From Actinomycetes bacterium (lineage in GTDB: Bacteria; Actinomycetota; Actinomycetes; Streptosporangiales; Streptosporangiaceae): a stretch of DNA of 40,118 nt. The position numbers and the translations under genes were made by a program. The notes below the pieces were generated by a model. That model was not told the origin of the DNA and did no database searches. It worked only from the letters and a program-made list of their open reading frames with translations. This document shows, in pieces, positions 17,190 to 25,502 of this stretch (within the stretch, counting starts at the first letter, position 1; every line of letters begins with the position of its first letter). The DNA lies in the NCBI GenBank assembly GCA_025964575.1, contig JAOPYO010000465.1, positions 1 to 40,118 on the forward strand, in the 5' to 3' direction.

Positions 17190-17207
17190 CCCGCCGATCT
17201 TGATGTG
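17190..17207. repeat. Solo copy of the insertion-element end sequence
   Basis: The 18-mer CCCGCCGATCTTGATGTG here is identical to 24249-24266, beside the decayed TnpB-related gene. The flanks differ. Between the MDR stop (17128) and this copy the plus strand could read a short stretch VVDALAVLAVGVAAG from GTG 17134, which resembles the start of a membrane protein cut off at the repeat. So the 126-bp gap may be an insertion/deletion scar. Confidence 0.6.
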
Positions 17208-17254
17208 AGAGCACACTCGACCGGCAAGCAGGCGACCTCGGTTACAGGTCGTTG

Positions 17255-18736
17255 TCAGAGGCGGATGTTGACGGCCTTGGTGCGGAGGTAGGCGTCGATG
17301 CCGGTGCGGGAATGGCCGCTGGCCTTGCGGGGCTCGCCGCGACCGCCGTTCATGTCCGGGGCGAAGTGGCAGTTGATGTTGACCTCACCGCAGTCCAGCA
17401 GCCCGGCCATCCGGAACGCCCGTTCCAGGTCCCGGGTGAAGACGGTGCCGTTCAGGCCGTACTGGGTGCCGTTGGCCAGTGCCACCGCCTCCTCCTCGCA
17501 GGAGAAGGGCAGCGCGGCGAGCACCGGGCCGAAGACCTCCTGCTGTTCGATCTCGCTGCCGGCACGGACTCCGCCGAGCACGGTCGGCGGCACATAGGTG
17601 GGCTGCAACCCTTCCGGCAGTTGAGGGTCGCCCACCAGCTGCGCGTCGGAGCCCTTGATCGCGCGATCCACGAACCCGCGCACCCGGTCGGCGTGCCGCT
17701 CGTTGATGAGCGGGCCGATGAAGGTCCCCGGGTCGAGGGCGTCGCCGATGGGCAGGCCCGCCGCCGCCTCGGCGACCCGCCGCACCACCTCCTGGTAGAC
17801 CGAGGACTCGACGAGCAGCCGGCTGCCGGCCACGCAGACCTCGCCCATGTTCACGAACGCGGCCATCATCGCCCAGCCCGCGGCCTCGTCCAGATCGGCG
17901 TCGGCGAAGACCACGACCGGTGACTTGCCGCCCAGCTCGAGGTGGACCGGGGTGAGGTTCCGGGCCGCCACCTCCATGACGTGCCGCCCGGTGTCCACCC
18001 CGCCGGTCAGGCTGATGAGGTCGATCCGCGGATCGCGGATCAGTTGCTCGCCGACCGTGCTCCCCGGGCCGAGCACCACGTTGAGGACCCCCTCCGGAAG
18101 GCCGCACCGGGTGAGCAGACGACCCAGCTCGACGACCGAGATCACCGCGTCGGCGGGCGGCTTGGCGACGATCGAACAGCCCGCCGCGAGCGCCATGGCG
18201 ATGCGCTGACCGCCGGTCATCAGGGGCCCGTTCCAGGGCAGCAGCTCGGCGACCACCCCGGCCGGCTCACCGAGGCGCATGGTCAGCACCTCGGGGCCAC
18301 CGCCGGGCAGCAACTCCGGCGGGAACGACGACCGCCGCACGTCGCCGTGCAGGGTGCGGGCCAGCGCCGCCGCATAGGAGAAGGCGTTGGCCGCCTCGTA
18401 CACGTCGTTGGTCAGCGCGCCGCCGATCGCCTTGCCGGTGTCCAGGGCCTCCAGCGCGGCCAGCCGCTGGGCGTCGGCACGGATCGCGACGGCCGCCGCC
18501 TCGAGCACCTCGGCCCGCCGGGCGCCGGGCAGCCGCCGCCACTCGCCCCCGTCGAACGAACGGCGGGCGGCGGAGATCGCCGCCTCGACCTCTTCGGGCG
18601 TGGCCTCGGCGTACGACCCCGGCGACGTGCCGGTGGACGGGTCGAGGATGGGGCGCGCCGGGCCTTCGCGTGACTCCCTGCCGCCGATGAGCTGCGGCAG
18701 CGGATCGGTGTCGAGCCATGCCGGGTCGAAACGCAT
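17255..18736 (-). CDS. NAD(P)-dependent aldehyde dehydrogenase
   Basis: 493-aa aldehyde dehydrogenase, oxidising an aldehyde to its acid in the cytosol. All key residues are visible: N169 (PWNGP), K192 (AKPPAD), E267 (LELGGKSP) and catalytic C301 (GEVCVAGSRL). The frame is open far upstream, but the ATG at 18736 is preceded by AAGGAGGGG at ideal distance and matches the family N-terminus. The usual SFTGS motif reads SLTGGVDTG. It is divergent from the amidohydrolase operon across a 142-bp gap, so the two probably share control. Substrate unknown. Confidence 0.92.
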   Translation of the reverse strand: MRFDPAWLDTDPLPQLIGGRESREGPARPILDPSTGTSPGSYAEATPEEVEAAISAARRSFDGGEWRRLPGARRAEVLEAAAVAIRADAQRLAALEALDTGKAIGGALTNDVYEAANAFSYAAALARTLHGDVRRSSFPPELLPGGGPEVLTMRLGEPAGVVAELLPWNGPLMTGGQRIAMALAAGCSIVAKPPADAVISVVELGRLLTRCGLPEGVLNVVLGPGSTVGEQLIRDPRIDLISLTGGVDTGRHVMEVAARNLTPVHLELGGKSPVVVFADADLDEAAGWAMMAAFVNMGEVCVAGSRLLVESSVYQEVVRRVAEAAAGLPIGDALDPGTFIGPLINERHADRVRGFVDRAIKGSDAQLVGDPQLPEGLQPTYVPPTVLGGVRAGSEIEQQEVFGPVLAALPFSCEEEAVALANGTQYGLNGTVFTRDLERAFRMAGLLDCGEVNINCHFAPDMNGGRGEPRKASGHSRTGIDAYLRTKAVNIRL

Positions 18737-18878
18737 GCGTCCCCTCCTTCTACGTGGTGACATCCAGCGTGGTGACCTTCGCGGGGCGGGGCACTGTGTC
18801 AGGGGCATGGACAAACCGGCGGCTGTTGTGCTCCGGGCCGCATGTGCAGCGCGGATCCGCGCCGTACCTTTCGATCGC

Positions 18879-20252
18879 ATGGACATCCTGGTCACCGGCG
18901 GGGACGTGGTCACCATGAACCCGGCCCGAGAGGTGCTGGTGGGCGGTGCCGTCGCGGTCAGCGGCGACCGGATCACGGCCGTGGGTTCGACGAGCGCGCT
19001 GCGGGCGCGCTTCCCCGGCACGCCCGAGCTGGACGCCCGCGACTGCGTGGTCATCCCCGGCCTGGTCAACGCCCACCAGCACCTCACCGGTGATCCGCTG
19101 GCCCGCGCCTGCATCCCCGACGACCTGCCGCCCGGCGACTCGGTGTTCGGCTGGGCGGTACCGCTGCACGCCGCGCACACCCCCGACGATGACGAGCTGG
19201 CCGCGCTGCTGTGCTGCGTCGAGAACCTCCGCAACGGCGTCACCACCCTCGTCGAGGCCGGCACCGTCGCCCACCCGGACAGGGTCGCCGCCGGGATGCG
19301 TACGACCGGGGTACGCGGCACGATCGGCACCTGGGGCTGGGACGTGCCCGAGGGCCCCTACGCGGCGCCGGCGGACGAGGTGCTCGATCGGCTCCGCGAC
19401 CTGCTGGAATGCTTCCCGCCCGGTGGGATGGTGGAAGGCTGGGTCACCCTGGTCGGCCATGGGCTCGCCTCCGACGAGCTGCTCGCCGGCGCGGCCGAGC
19501 TGGCCCGGTCGGCGGGCACCGGGATGACCCTGCACATGTCGCCCGGCAGCGCGGACGTGGACCACTACCTGGAACGGTCCGGCCGCCGCCCGATCGAGCA
19601 CCTTGACGACCTCGGCGTGCTCGGCCCGCGGCTGCTGCTCGGGCACGCCGTCTGGCTGGACGACGCCGAGGTCGACGCCGTCCTGCGCAGCCGGACCGCC
19701 ATCGCGTACTGCCCCTGGGCCTATCTGCGGCTCGGTCAGGGCGTCTCGATCGCCGGGCGGCACGCCGAGATCCTCGAGCGCGGCGGCCGGCTCGCTCTCG
19801 GCTGCGACTCGGGTAACGCGGGGGACTCCGCCGACATCCTGCGGGCGGCGGCCGCCGCCGCGGGCATCGCCAAGGACTCCGCCGCCGACCCGACCCGGCT
19901 GGGCGCCCACGAGGCGCTGGAGCTGGCCACCATCCGCGGCGCCGAGGCGATCGGCATGGCCGGCCGGATCGGTTCGCTTGAAGAGGGCAAGCTCGCCGAC
20001 CTGGCCGTGCTGGACGCCACCGGACCGCAGTGGATTCCCCGCGGCGACATCGCTCACCAGCTCATCTGGTCAGCCGACGGCCGTTGTGTCCGGGACGTGC
20101 TGGTCGACGGGCGGCTGGTCGTGCGCGATCACGTCTGCGTCACCGTCGACGAGGCGGACCTGCGCCGAACCGCCCAAGAGGCCTCCACAGACCTGCTGAA
20201 ACGCGCCGGGCTCACCGTGCCGCACCGGTGGCCGCTGATCCCGTCTCACTGA
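18879..20252 (+). CDS. Amidohydrolase of the TRZ/ATZ (SAH deaminase-like) group
   Basis: 457-aa metal-dependent hydrolase. Metal ligands are in place: H66 and H68 (VNAHQHL), H219 (MTLHMSPG), H256 (LLGHAVWL) and D310 (LGCDSGNAGD). Deaminases of this group usually have Glu three or four residues after the third His (HxxE); here it reads HMSPG with no Glu. That weakens a simple deaminase call and leaves open a hydrolase acting on another amide, a ring or a leaving group. The ATG is chosen because MDILVTGGDVVTMNP is the normal family N-terminus. First gene of an operon with a dehydrogenase, a kinase and two VOC proteins. Confidence 0.85.
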   Translation: MDILVTGGDVVTMNPAREVLVGGAVAVSGDRITAVGSTSALRARFPGTPELDARDCVVIPGLVNAHQHLTGDPLARACIPDDLPPGDSVFGWAVPLHAAHTPDDDELAALLCCVENLRNGVTTLVEAGTVAHPDRVAAGMRTTGVRGTIGTWGWDVPEGPYAAPADEVLDRLRDLLECFPPGGMVEGWVTLVGHGLASDELLAGAAELARSAGTGMTLHMSPGSADVDHYLERSGRRPIEHLDDLGVLGPRLLLGHAVWLDDAEVDAVLRSRTAIAYCPWAYLRLGQGVSIAGRHAEILERGGRLALGCDSGNAGDSADILRAAAAAAGIAKDSAADPTRLGAHEALELATIRGAEAIGMAGRIGSLEEGKLADLAVLDATGPQWIPRGDIAHQLIWSADGRCVRDVLVDGRLVVRDHVCVTVDEADLRRTAQEASTDLLKRAGLTVPHRWPLIPSH

Positions 20253-20273
20253 TCCAGATAGGAGTTCACGCTG

Positions 20274-21287
20274 ATGAGAGTCGCCGTAGTCACCGGACCG
20301 GGCGAGGTCGACCTGCGCGAGGAGCCGACCCCCGTCGCCGGCCCCGACGAGGTGGTCGTCCAGGTGGGCGCCACCGGGCTGTGCACGATGGAACGCCGCC
20401 TGTACCTGGGCATCAAGAAGATCTACCCGGTGGCGCCGGGCCACGAGGTCGCCGGCCGGGTGACCGAGGTCGGGCAGGCCGTCGCCGGGCTGCCCGGTGC
20501 GCCGCAGGTCGGCGATACCGTCACCGTCGACCTGCTGACCCGCTGCGGCGTCTGTACGTCCTGCCGCCGCGGGCGCAGCGCGCTCTGCAAGCAGCCGCAG
20601 GGCGGTGAGCTGTCGGACGGCACTCTTTCTTTCGGGGCGGGCCTCGCCGACTACGTCAGGGTCAAGGCCAAGCAGGCGTATGGCACCGGGCCCGCGCCCA
20701 TCGAGCACGCCGCCATGGGCGAGCCGCTCGCCTGTGTCGCGCACTCACTGCGGCTGGGCGGGCTGCGGGCCGCCGACCGGGTGGCGATCGTCGGCGCCGG
20801 GTACATGGGCCGGCTGCACCTGGCCTTGGCCAGGCATGACGGCGCGCGGTGCGGGCTGGTCGACCTCAGCCCGGACCGGCTGGCCGAGGGCCTCGCCGCC
20901 GGCGCAGCCTGGGCCGCCTCCCCAGAGAAGGCGATAGAGCAGGGGGGCAAGCAGGATCTGGTCTTCGTCACCGCCGGGGCACCCGGCGTGCTGGAGGCCG
21001 CGCTGGAGATGTGCGACGACGGCGGCACGGTCGTGCTGTACGGGGCGTTCCCCAAGGGCGTCGGCGCCACCGTCTCCCCGGACGATCTGCACCACCACGA
21101 GCTGACCCTGCTCGGCGCCTACAGCCAGGAGCCGGAGGACTGGCAGCGGGCCGCCGCGCTGATCGCCTCGGGGCGTATCGGCGAGGACCTCGATGCCCTG
21201 GTGACCGCGCGCTTCGCCCTGGACGAGGTCGGCAAGGCGCTGGATCTCGCCGCGAACACACCGGTCTACCGCGTCCTGGTCGGATGA
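20274..21287 (+). CDS. Zinc-dependent MDR dehydrogenase (polyol/sugar dehydrogenase-like)
   Basis: 337-aa zinc dehydrogenase. Catalytic zinc ligands C37 (GLCTMERR), H57 and E58 (APGHEVAG); structural zinc Cys91, 94, 97 and 105; Rossmann motif VGAGYMGRLHLALA. The group oxidises sugars, polyols or threonine. The usual CGTD after the catalytic Cys is replaced by CTME, so substrate class cannot be assigned. GGAG lies before the ATG, 21 bases after the amidohydrolase stop, and the next gene, a sugar-type kinase, overlaps by ATGA. A dehydrogenase followed by an FGGY kinase is a common polyol-catabolism pair. Confidence 0.87.
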   Translation: MRVAVVTGPGEVDLREEPTPVAGPDEVVVQVGATGLCTMERRLYLGIKKIYPVAPGHEVAGRVTEVGQAVAGLPGAPQVGDTVTVDLLTRCGVCTSCRRGRSALCKQPQGGELSDGTLSFGAGLADYVRVKAKQAYGTGPAPIEHAAMGEPLACVAHSLRLGGLRAADRVAIVGAGYMGRLHLALARHDGARCGLVDLSPDRLAEGLAAGAAWAASPEKAIEQGGKQDLVFVTAGAPGVLEAALEMCDDGGTVVLYGAFPKGVGATVSPDDLHHHELTLLGAYSQEPEDWQRAAALIASGRIGEDLDALVTARFALDEVGKALDLAANTPVYRVLVG

Positions 21288-22633
21288 CCGCTCGGATGAG
21301 CGCGCCCGTCGCCGTCGGGGTCGACCTCGGCAGCAACTCCGCACGGGCCCTCGCACTCGACCCGGACGGCCGGGTGCTGGGCAGTGCCCGCGGCCCATAT
21401 CCGGGTGCGGAGAGCTGGCCGGACGGGCGGGCCGAGCCGGAAGGCTGGCTGGCAGGGGTGGTGCGGGCGCTCGACCTGCTCGCCGGGGAGGTGCCGGGCG
21501 CCCGGCGGCCCGCCGCGCTGAGCCTCGGCGGCCAGAGCCCGACCACCGTGCCGGACGGTGGTGGCCTCGCGGTCACCTGCCGGCATCCGGCTGGGGTGAC
21601 CGGGACCCCGGAGGAGCAGCACCTGACCCAGGCCGAGCTGCTGCGCACCGAGCGGGGGCCGGACCTGGTCCCCGTGCAGGTCTATGACTGGCTGTCCGCC
21701 CGTCTAGGGGCCGGATCCGCGCAGTCGCGCTGGCCCGGCGACCCCGAGCTGCTCGGGTACGGCCCGGTCGCGGCCACCGGAGCGTGTGTCGGTGTCACCG
21801 ACGGGAGCCACGGGCTGCCCTCCGGGATTCCTCTGATCGCCGGAGCCCAGGACGCCTACCTCGCCATCTGGGCGGCGGGCGTCGACACCCCGGGCCGCGC
21901 GTTGGACCCGGGCGGGCGCACCGGGGGCCTCGCCGTCGCGGTCACCGCCGGGGCCGGGAACGCCGGGATGTACGCGCTGCGCAGCGCGGCCGCCGGGGTC
22001 GACGTGGTCGGCGGCCCGGTGAGCGGCCACGGGCTGATGCTCGAATGGCTGCAAACGCTGACCGGGCGCCCGGTGACCGAGTTGCTGGCGGCCGCCGCCG
22101 AGGTCCCGCCCGGGGCGGGTGACGTGCTCGTCCTGCCCTATCTGGAAGGTGAGCGGGCGCCCCGCTGGAACCGGGAACTGCGCGGTGAGATCTCCGGGCT
22201 GAGCACCTCATCCGGGCCGGGAGAGATCACCCGCGCGGCACTGGAGGGCGCCGCTTACGGGCTGGCGCATATCGCTGCGGAGCTGCGCACCCAGGGTGTG
22301 GGGCTGGACGTGCTCGTCTGCGCCGGCGCCCCCGCCCGCAGTCCGCTGTGGTGCGCCATCAAGGCCGCCGTCCTGGAGGTCCCGGTCGAGGTGCCCGCCG
22401 AGACCGACCTGGCCGCCTACGGCGCCGCCCTCGCCGCGGGCGCCGGTGCGGGCTGGTGGCCGCCGCCCGGCACCGGTTCTTCCGGCGACTGGCCGCGGCC
22501 CGCGGTGACCGTCGTCCACCCCGAACCCGATCCCGTCTACCGGCGGGCCTACCAGCGCTTCGTCGCGCTCGGGGACGCCGCCGAGCTACGCCAACCGGAG
22601 GAGACCCATGCCCAATCCGATGATCTTCGTTGA
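21284..22633 (+). CDS. FGGY-family carbohydrate kinase
   Basis: 449-aa kinase of the FGGY family, which phosphorylates sugars or polyols with ATP. The N-terminal phosphate motif is GVDLGSNSARAL (12-23), the probable catalytic Asp is D190 (IAGAQDAYLA), and the C-terminal ATP-binding end reads GAPARSPLWCAIKAAVLEVPVEV with YGAALAAGAGAG. It is slightly short for the family (usually 480-530), the losses being in the first domain. The start overlaps the dehydrogenase stop; the stop overlaps the next gene by 26 bases. It would trap the sugar-like part of the substrate as a phosphate, ready for the class I aldolase at 27554. Substrate unknown. Confidence 0.86.
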   Translation: MTARMSAPVAVGVDLGSNSARALALDPDGRVLGSARGPYPGAESWPDGRAEPEGWLAGVVRALDLLAGEVPGARRPAALSLGGQSPTTVPDGGGLAVTCRHPAGVTGTPEEQHLTQAELLRTERGPDLVPVQVYDWLSARLGAGSAQSRWPGDPELLGYGPVAATGACVGVTDGSHGLPSGIPLIAGAQDAYLAIWAAGVDTPGRALDPGGRTGGLAVAVTAGAGNAGMYALRSAAAGVDVVGGPVSGHGLMLEWLQTLTGRPVTELLAAAAEVPPGAGDVLVLPYLEGERAPRWNRELRGEISGLSTSSGPGEITRAALEGAAYGLAHIAAELRTQGVGLDVLVCAGAPARSPLWCAIKAAVLEVPVEVPAETDLAAYGAALAAGAGAGWWPPPGTGSSGDWPRPAVTVVHPEPDPVYRRAYQRFVALGDAAELRQPEETHAQSDDLR

Positions 22634-22985
22634 TCTGCCCACCCCCGACCCGGAGGCGACCTCCGTCTTCTACGCCGACCTGTTCGGCTGGACCTACAAC
22701 CGCCGCCCAGCCGGGCAGTTCCACGAGATCCTGCCCGGCGTCAAGCCCAACCTGGGCATGCACCGGGAGGAACGTCCGGTCACCGGCCCGGTGCCCCGGG
22801 TCTACGTGATGGTCGACGAGCCGCCCGTCTTTCTCGCCCGAGCCGTGGAACTGGGCGCCACCGTGCTGTGGGAGGAGAAGCCCTGGGCGGAGTTCGGCGC
22901 CAGGTACGCCGCCTTCCGCGACCCATGGGGCGCCGAGATCGTGCTCTGGCGCGACAAGGGCACCTACTACATTCCTGCCGAATAG
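22608..22985 (+). CDS. VOC-superfamily protein, first of a tandem pair
   Basis: 125-aa VOC fold protein beginning MPNPMIFVDLPTPDPEATSV, with LFGWTYNRRPAGQFHEI and ending DPWGAEIVLW. It lacks the first metal His of typical glyoxalases, so it may bind ligands without catalysis or use other residues. GGAGG lies before the ATG, inside the end of the kinase gene. About half its residues match the next gene, a clear tandem duplicate. Confidence 0.8.
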   Translation: MPNPMIFVDLPTPDPEATSVFYADLFGWTYNRRPAGQFHEILPGVKPNLGMHREERPVTGPVPRVYVMVDEPPVFLARAVELGATVLWEEKPWAEFGARYAAFRDPWGAEIVLWRDKGTYYIPAE

Positions 22986-23004
22986 CTATCGAGGAGAACC
23001 GCAC

Positions 23005-23403
23005 ATGGCCAACACGCTCGTCTTCGTCGACCTGCCTACCTCTGATCCGGAGGCTGCGGCGACCTTCTACCAGGAACTGTTCGGATGGCAGATCAACGGC
23101 CGCCCGGCCGGGGTCTTCCACCAGATCGTGCCCGGGGAGGGCCTGCACCTGGGGCTGTTCGGCGAGGCCGACCAGGTGCCCGACCCGGCCCCGAAGACGC
23201 CCCAGCCCCGTTCGGGCCTGGGGACCCGTACCTACATCCTGGTCGACGCCTCGCCCGGTGAGTACCTCAACAAGGCCGTCATCCTCGGCGCCACCGCGCT
23301 CTGGGAGCAGGCCTGGTGGGAGGAGTTCAAGGGCTGGCACGCCTCGTTCCTGGATCCCTGGGGCAACCAGATCGTCATCTGGTCGGCCGAGAGCAGTGAC
23401 TGA
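23005..23403 (+). CDS. VOC-superfamily protein, second of the tandem pair
   Basis: 132-aa paralogue of the preceding gene: both share FVDLPT-DPEA, FGW, RPAG and DPWG-IV-W. It has an insertion of about 10 residues (DPAPKTPQPRSGLG) in the middle linker. Start ATG with GAGGAG upstream, 19 bases after its neighbour. The decayed insertion element begins within 7 bases of its stop, so the operon may once have continued. Role unknown; the two may form a heterodimer. Confidence 0.8.
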   Translation: MANTLVFVDLPTSDPEAAATFYQELFGWQINGRPAGVFHQIVPGEGLHLGLFGEADQVPDPAPKTPQPRSGLGTRTYILVDASPGEYLNKAVILGATALWEQAWWEEFKGWHASFLDPWGNQIVIWSAESSD

Positions 23404-23409
23404 CCGTTC

Positions 23410-24093
23410 CTATCCACTGAGCGGGAGTGAGTCCTGCTCGGTGCGGCCATCCCGAACGGTTCTGGGTGGCCTGGTCGCCCGTTTTCGCGTCCCGGGTGGC
23501 GCCGCGCGTCGTGCGCGTGGTCCGGTCACCGGGGGACGGGTTTCCTCACGTCCGGGGTTGTCTGGTCTGGTCTGGGCGTTCCGAGGCCTCACACCATCGC
23601 TCTGGTGGTGTGGGGGCGGTGACGCCCGACGCCGGGCCGCAAACCCCTGGCCGCGCCGCCCGATCACGATGCTTGCCGCCTCGTGCCGGGAAGTCTTCCT
23701 GAGGGTGGTGCTGGTCGGGGCCTGCCAGTGCCGGCTGCCCACCTACTGGTGTAGGCGGGGTCGGCGGCGACGATCGCGACCCCGGCCTCGGCGGCCATCG
23801 ACACCAATCGGGCCCGCAACCTGCCGGTGGGGAACCGGGAGATCACCTGCCGGAACCTTGTGTTCCGGCCGTGCTTTTCCCGGGTCTTGCTGTCGGCGAA
23901 GTCGAGATCCTCGACCACAATGGCGACCGCCCCGCACCGGGACGCCCAGTGCAGCAGGCGAGTCAGGGCATGCCGCGCCGACCTCACACAACACCTTCTC
24001 CTCGGCCGCCGTGACCCGCAACCGGGTCCGGATCGCCACCCCGCACGGGCCGGGTACCACGAACGACGGCTTGATCGCCCGTAGACCACCCAC
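23410..24093 (-). pseudogene. TnpB-related protein, frameshifted and internally deleted
   Basis: Three fragments in two or more frames. The N-terminus (24093 to about 23975) reads AIKPSFVVPGPCGVAIRT...EEKVLCEVGA. It then jumps frame to the RuvC-like core: ALTRLLHWASRCGAVAIVVEDLDFAD (E of the second RuvC motif) and VAADPAYTSRW (D of the third). At about 23740 TGGG stands where TGGGG is needed, a one-base deletion, and the C-terminus continues in another frame as SRHWQAPTSTTLRKTSRHEAASIVIGRRGQG to the stop at 23410. The intact family is about 500 residues, so some 300 between fragments one and two are lost. It cannot give an active nuclease. Confidence 0.8.
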
Positions 24094-24248
24094 CGCGACC
24101 ACCCCGCCCTCCCAGCTCCCAGCCGACCCGCCAACCACTGGCCACCACCGTAGGCCCAGGGTCGGACAGAAAACGGGGAACCGGCAGGCAGGCCCTGCGG
24201 CACCGGCGGCCAAACCCCGACCTTCAAGATCCACCCGCGCGGAGCCAC

Positions 24249-24308
24249 CCCGCCGATCTTGATGTGCCTCAACCTGGTTGAAGGGGCTCCAACTTCAAGA
24301 TCGGCGGG
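24249..24308. repeat. 14-bp inverted repeat at the element end
   Basis: CCCGCCGATCTTGA (24249-24262) and TCAAGATCGGCGGG (24295-24308), perfect, with a 32-nt loop. It may be the subterminal hairpin of the element. It also lies five bases past the aldo/keto reductase stop on the minus strand, so it may now serve as that gene's terminator. Confidence 0.7.
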
Positions 24309-24312
24309 CTGG

Positions 24313-25347
24313 TCAGGGGCGGCGGCGCAGGGACGGGTCGGTCAGGGGCGGCGGGGTGTAGCCCGCGTCGTCGGGGCTGAGGTTGGTGCCGGGCGGAACG
24401 AGCTTGTCCAAGCGGTCCAGGACGTCCGGGTCGAGCCGTACGTCCCAGGCGCCGAGCTGGCTCTCCAGCTGGGCCATGGTGCGCGGGCCGATGATCGCCG
24501 AGGTGACGGCGGGGTGGGCGAGCACGAAGCCCAGGGCCAGGTGGATCATCGAGAGCCCGGACTCCGCGGCGAGGTCACGGACGGCCTCGGTGACGTCGAG
24601 TTTGCGAGACCGTACCTCCTGCGCCCGGAAGTCGAAGTGCTCGGCGTTGCGCTCCGCCCGTGAGTCGGCGGGCGCCGCCCCGGAACGGGTGTACTTGCCG
24701 GTCAGCCAGCCGCCGTTGAGGGGGCTGAACACCAGCACGCCCAGCCCGTACCGCTCACAGGCCGGCAGGACGGCCGCCTCCGACTGCCGGGCCAGCAGGG
24801 AGTAGGGCGGCTGCTCGGTGGAGAATCGCTCCCGGCCCCGCAGCGAGGAGGCCCACTGCGCCTCGACGAGCTGCTCGGCGGGGAACACCGAGGTGCCGAT
24901 CGCCCGCACCTTGCCCTGCCGCACCAGGTCCGACAGCGCGGACAGGGTCTCGTCGATGTCGGTCGTGGGGTCGGGGCGGTGCACCTGGTAGAGGTCGATC
25001 CAGTCCGTGCCCAGCCGGCGCAGGCTGTCCTCGACCGCCCGCGTGATCCAGCGGCGGGAGTTCCCCTGCCGGTTCGGGTCTCCGCCCATGGGATTGCCGA
25101 ACTTGGTGGCCAGGACCACCTGATCGCGCCGCCCGCGCAACGCCCGCCCCACGATCTCCTCGGTCTCGCCGAAGGCGTACACGTCGGCGGTGTCGATGAC
25201 GTTCATGCCGGCGTCCACCGCCGCGTGCACCATCCGCACACACTCGTCCTGGTCGGTGTTGCCCCAGGCGCCGAACATCATCGTGCCCAGGCAGAGCGGG
25301 CTCACCCGCATGCCCGTACGCCCCAGTGACCGGTAGTCGATAGCCAT
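24313..25347 (-). CDS. Aldo/keto reductase
   Basis: 344-aa NADPH-dependent oxidoreductase with a TIM-barrel fold. The catalytic tetrad is complete: D52 (DTAD), Y57 (VYAFGETE), K82 (ATKFG) and H123 (YQVHRPD). Cofactor loop AIIGPRTMAQLESQLGAW is near the C-terminus. The ATG at 25347 starts the canonical MAIDYRSLGRTGMRVSPLCLGTMMFG; the frame is open further but has no supporting site. It is divergent from the Rieske operon, so it may reduce an aldehyde or ketone formed there, or may be general detoxification. Confidence 0.92.
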   Translation of the reverse strand: MAIDYRSLGRTGMRVSPLCLGTMMFGAWGNTDQDECVRMVHAAVDAGMNVIDTADVYAFGETEEIVGRALRGRRDQVVLATKFGNPMGGDPNRQGNSRRWITRAVEDSLRRLGTDWIDLYQVHRPDPTTDIDETLSALSDLVRQGKVRAIGTSVFPAEQLVEAQWASSLRGRERFSTEQPPYSLLARQSEAAVLPACERYGLGVLVFSPLNGGWLTGKYTRSGAAPADSRAERNAEHFDFRAQEVRSRKLDVTEAVRDLAAESGLSMIHLALGFVLAHPAVTSAIIGPRTMAQLESQLGAWDVRLDPDVLDRLDKLVPPGTNLSPDDAGYTPPPLTDPSLRRRP

Positions 25348-25502
25348 TCCCGCAGCGTGCCACGCCAGGCCCGGCAACGCCGATGTGGCGGGGAAGCAGC
25401 CACGACGGCCGATAATCGTGCTGTGGGCACATGTCACCCCCCGCCATCGCCGACATAGCGTCCGAACATCGCAATCATCGGCACGGCAGACGGGAGGCGG
25501 TA

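Larger units (their letters stand above)
23404..24308 (-). mobile_element. Decayed TnpB-related (IS200/IS605-like) element
   Basis: Block between the VOC gene and the aldo/keto reductase, holding a broken TnpB-related gene (23410-24093), about 150 bases of non-coding leader and, at the far end, a 14-bp inverted repeat whose first arm is also found alone at 17190. No TnpA transposase is present. Boundaries are approximate because no target duplication can be defined. Confidence 0.65.

Noticed and set aside
18737..19330. N-terminal extension of the aldehyde dehydrogenase frame
   Set aside because: It would overlap the divergent amidohydrolase gene, shows no ALDH sequence, and the ATG at 18736 has an ideal ribosome-binding site.
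25431..25502. Upstream GTG start for the Rieske oxygenase
   Set aside because: The extra 24 residues do not look like the family N-terminus, whereas ATG 25503 follows GGGAGG.
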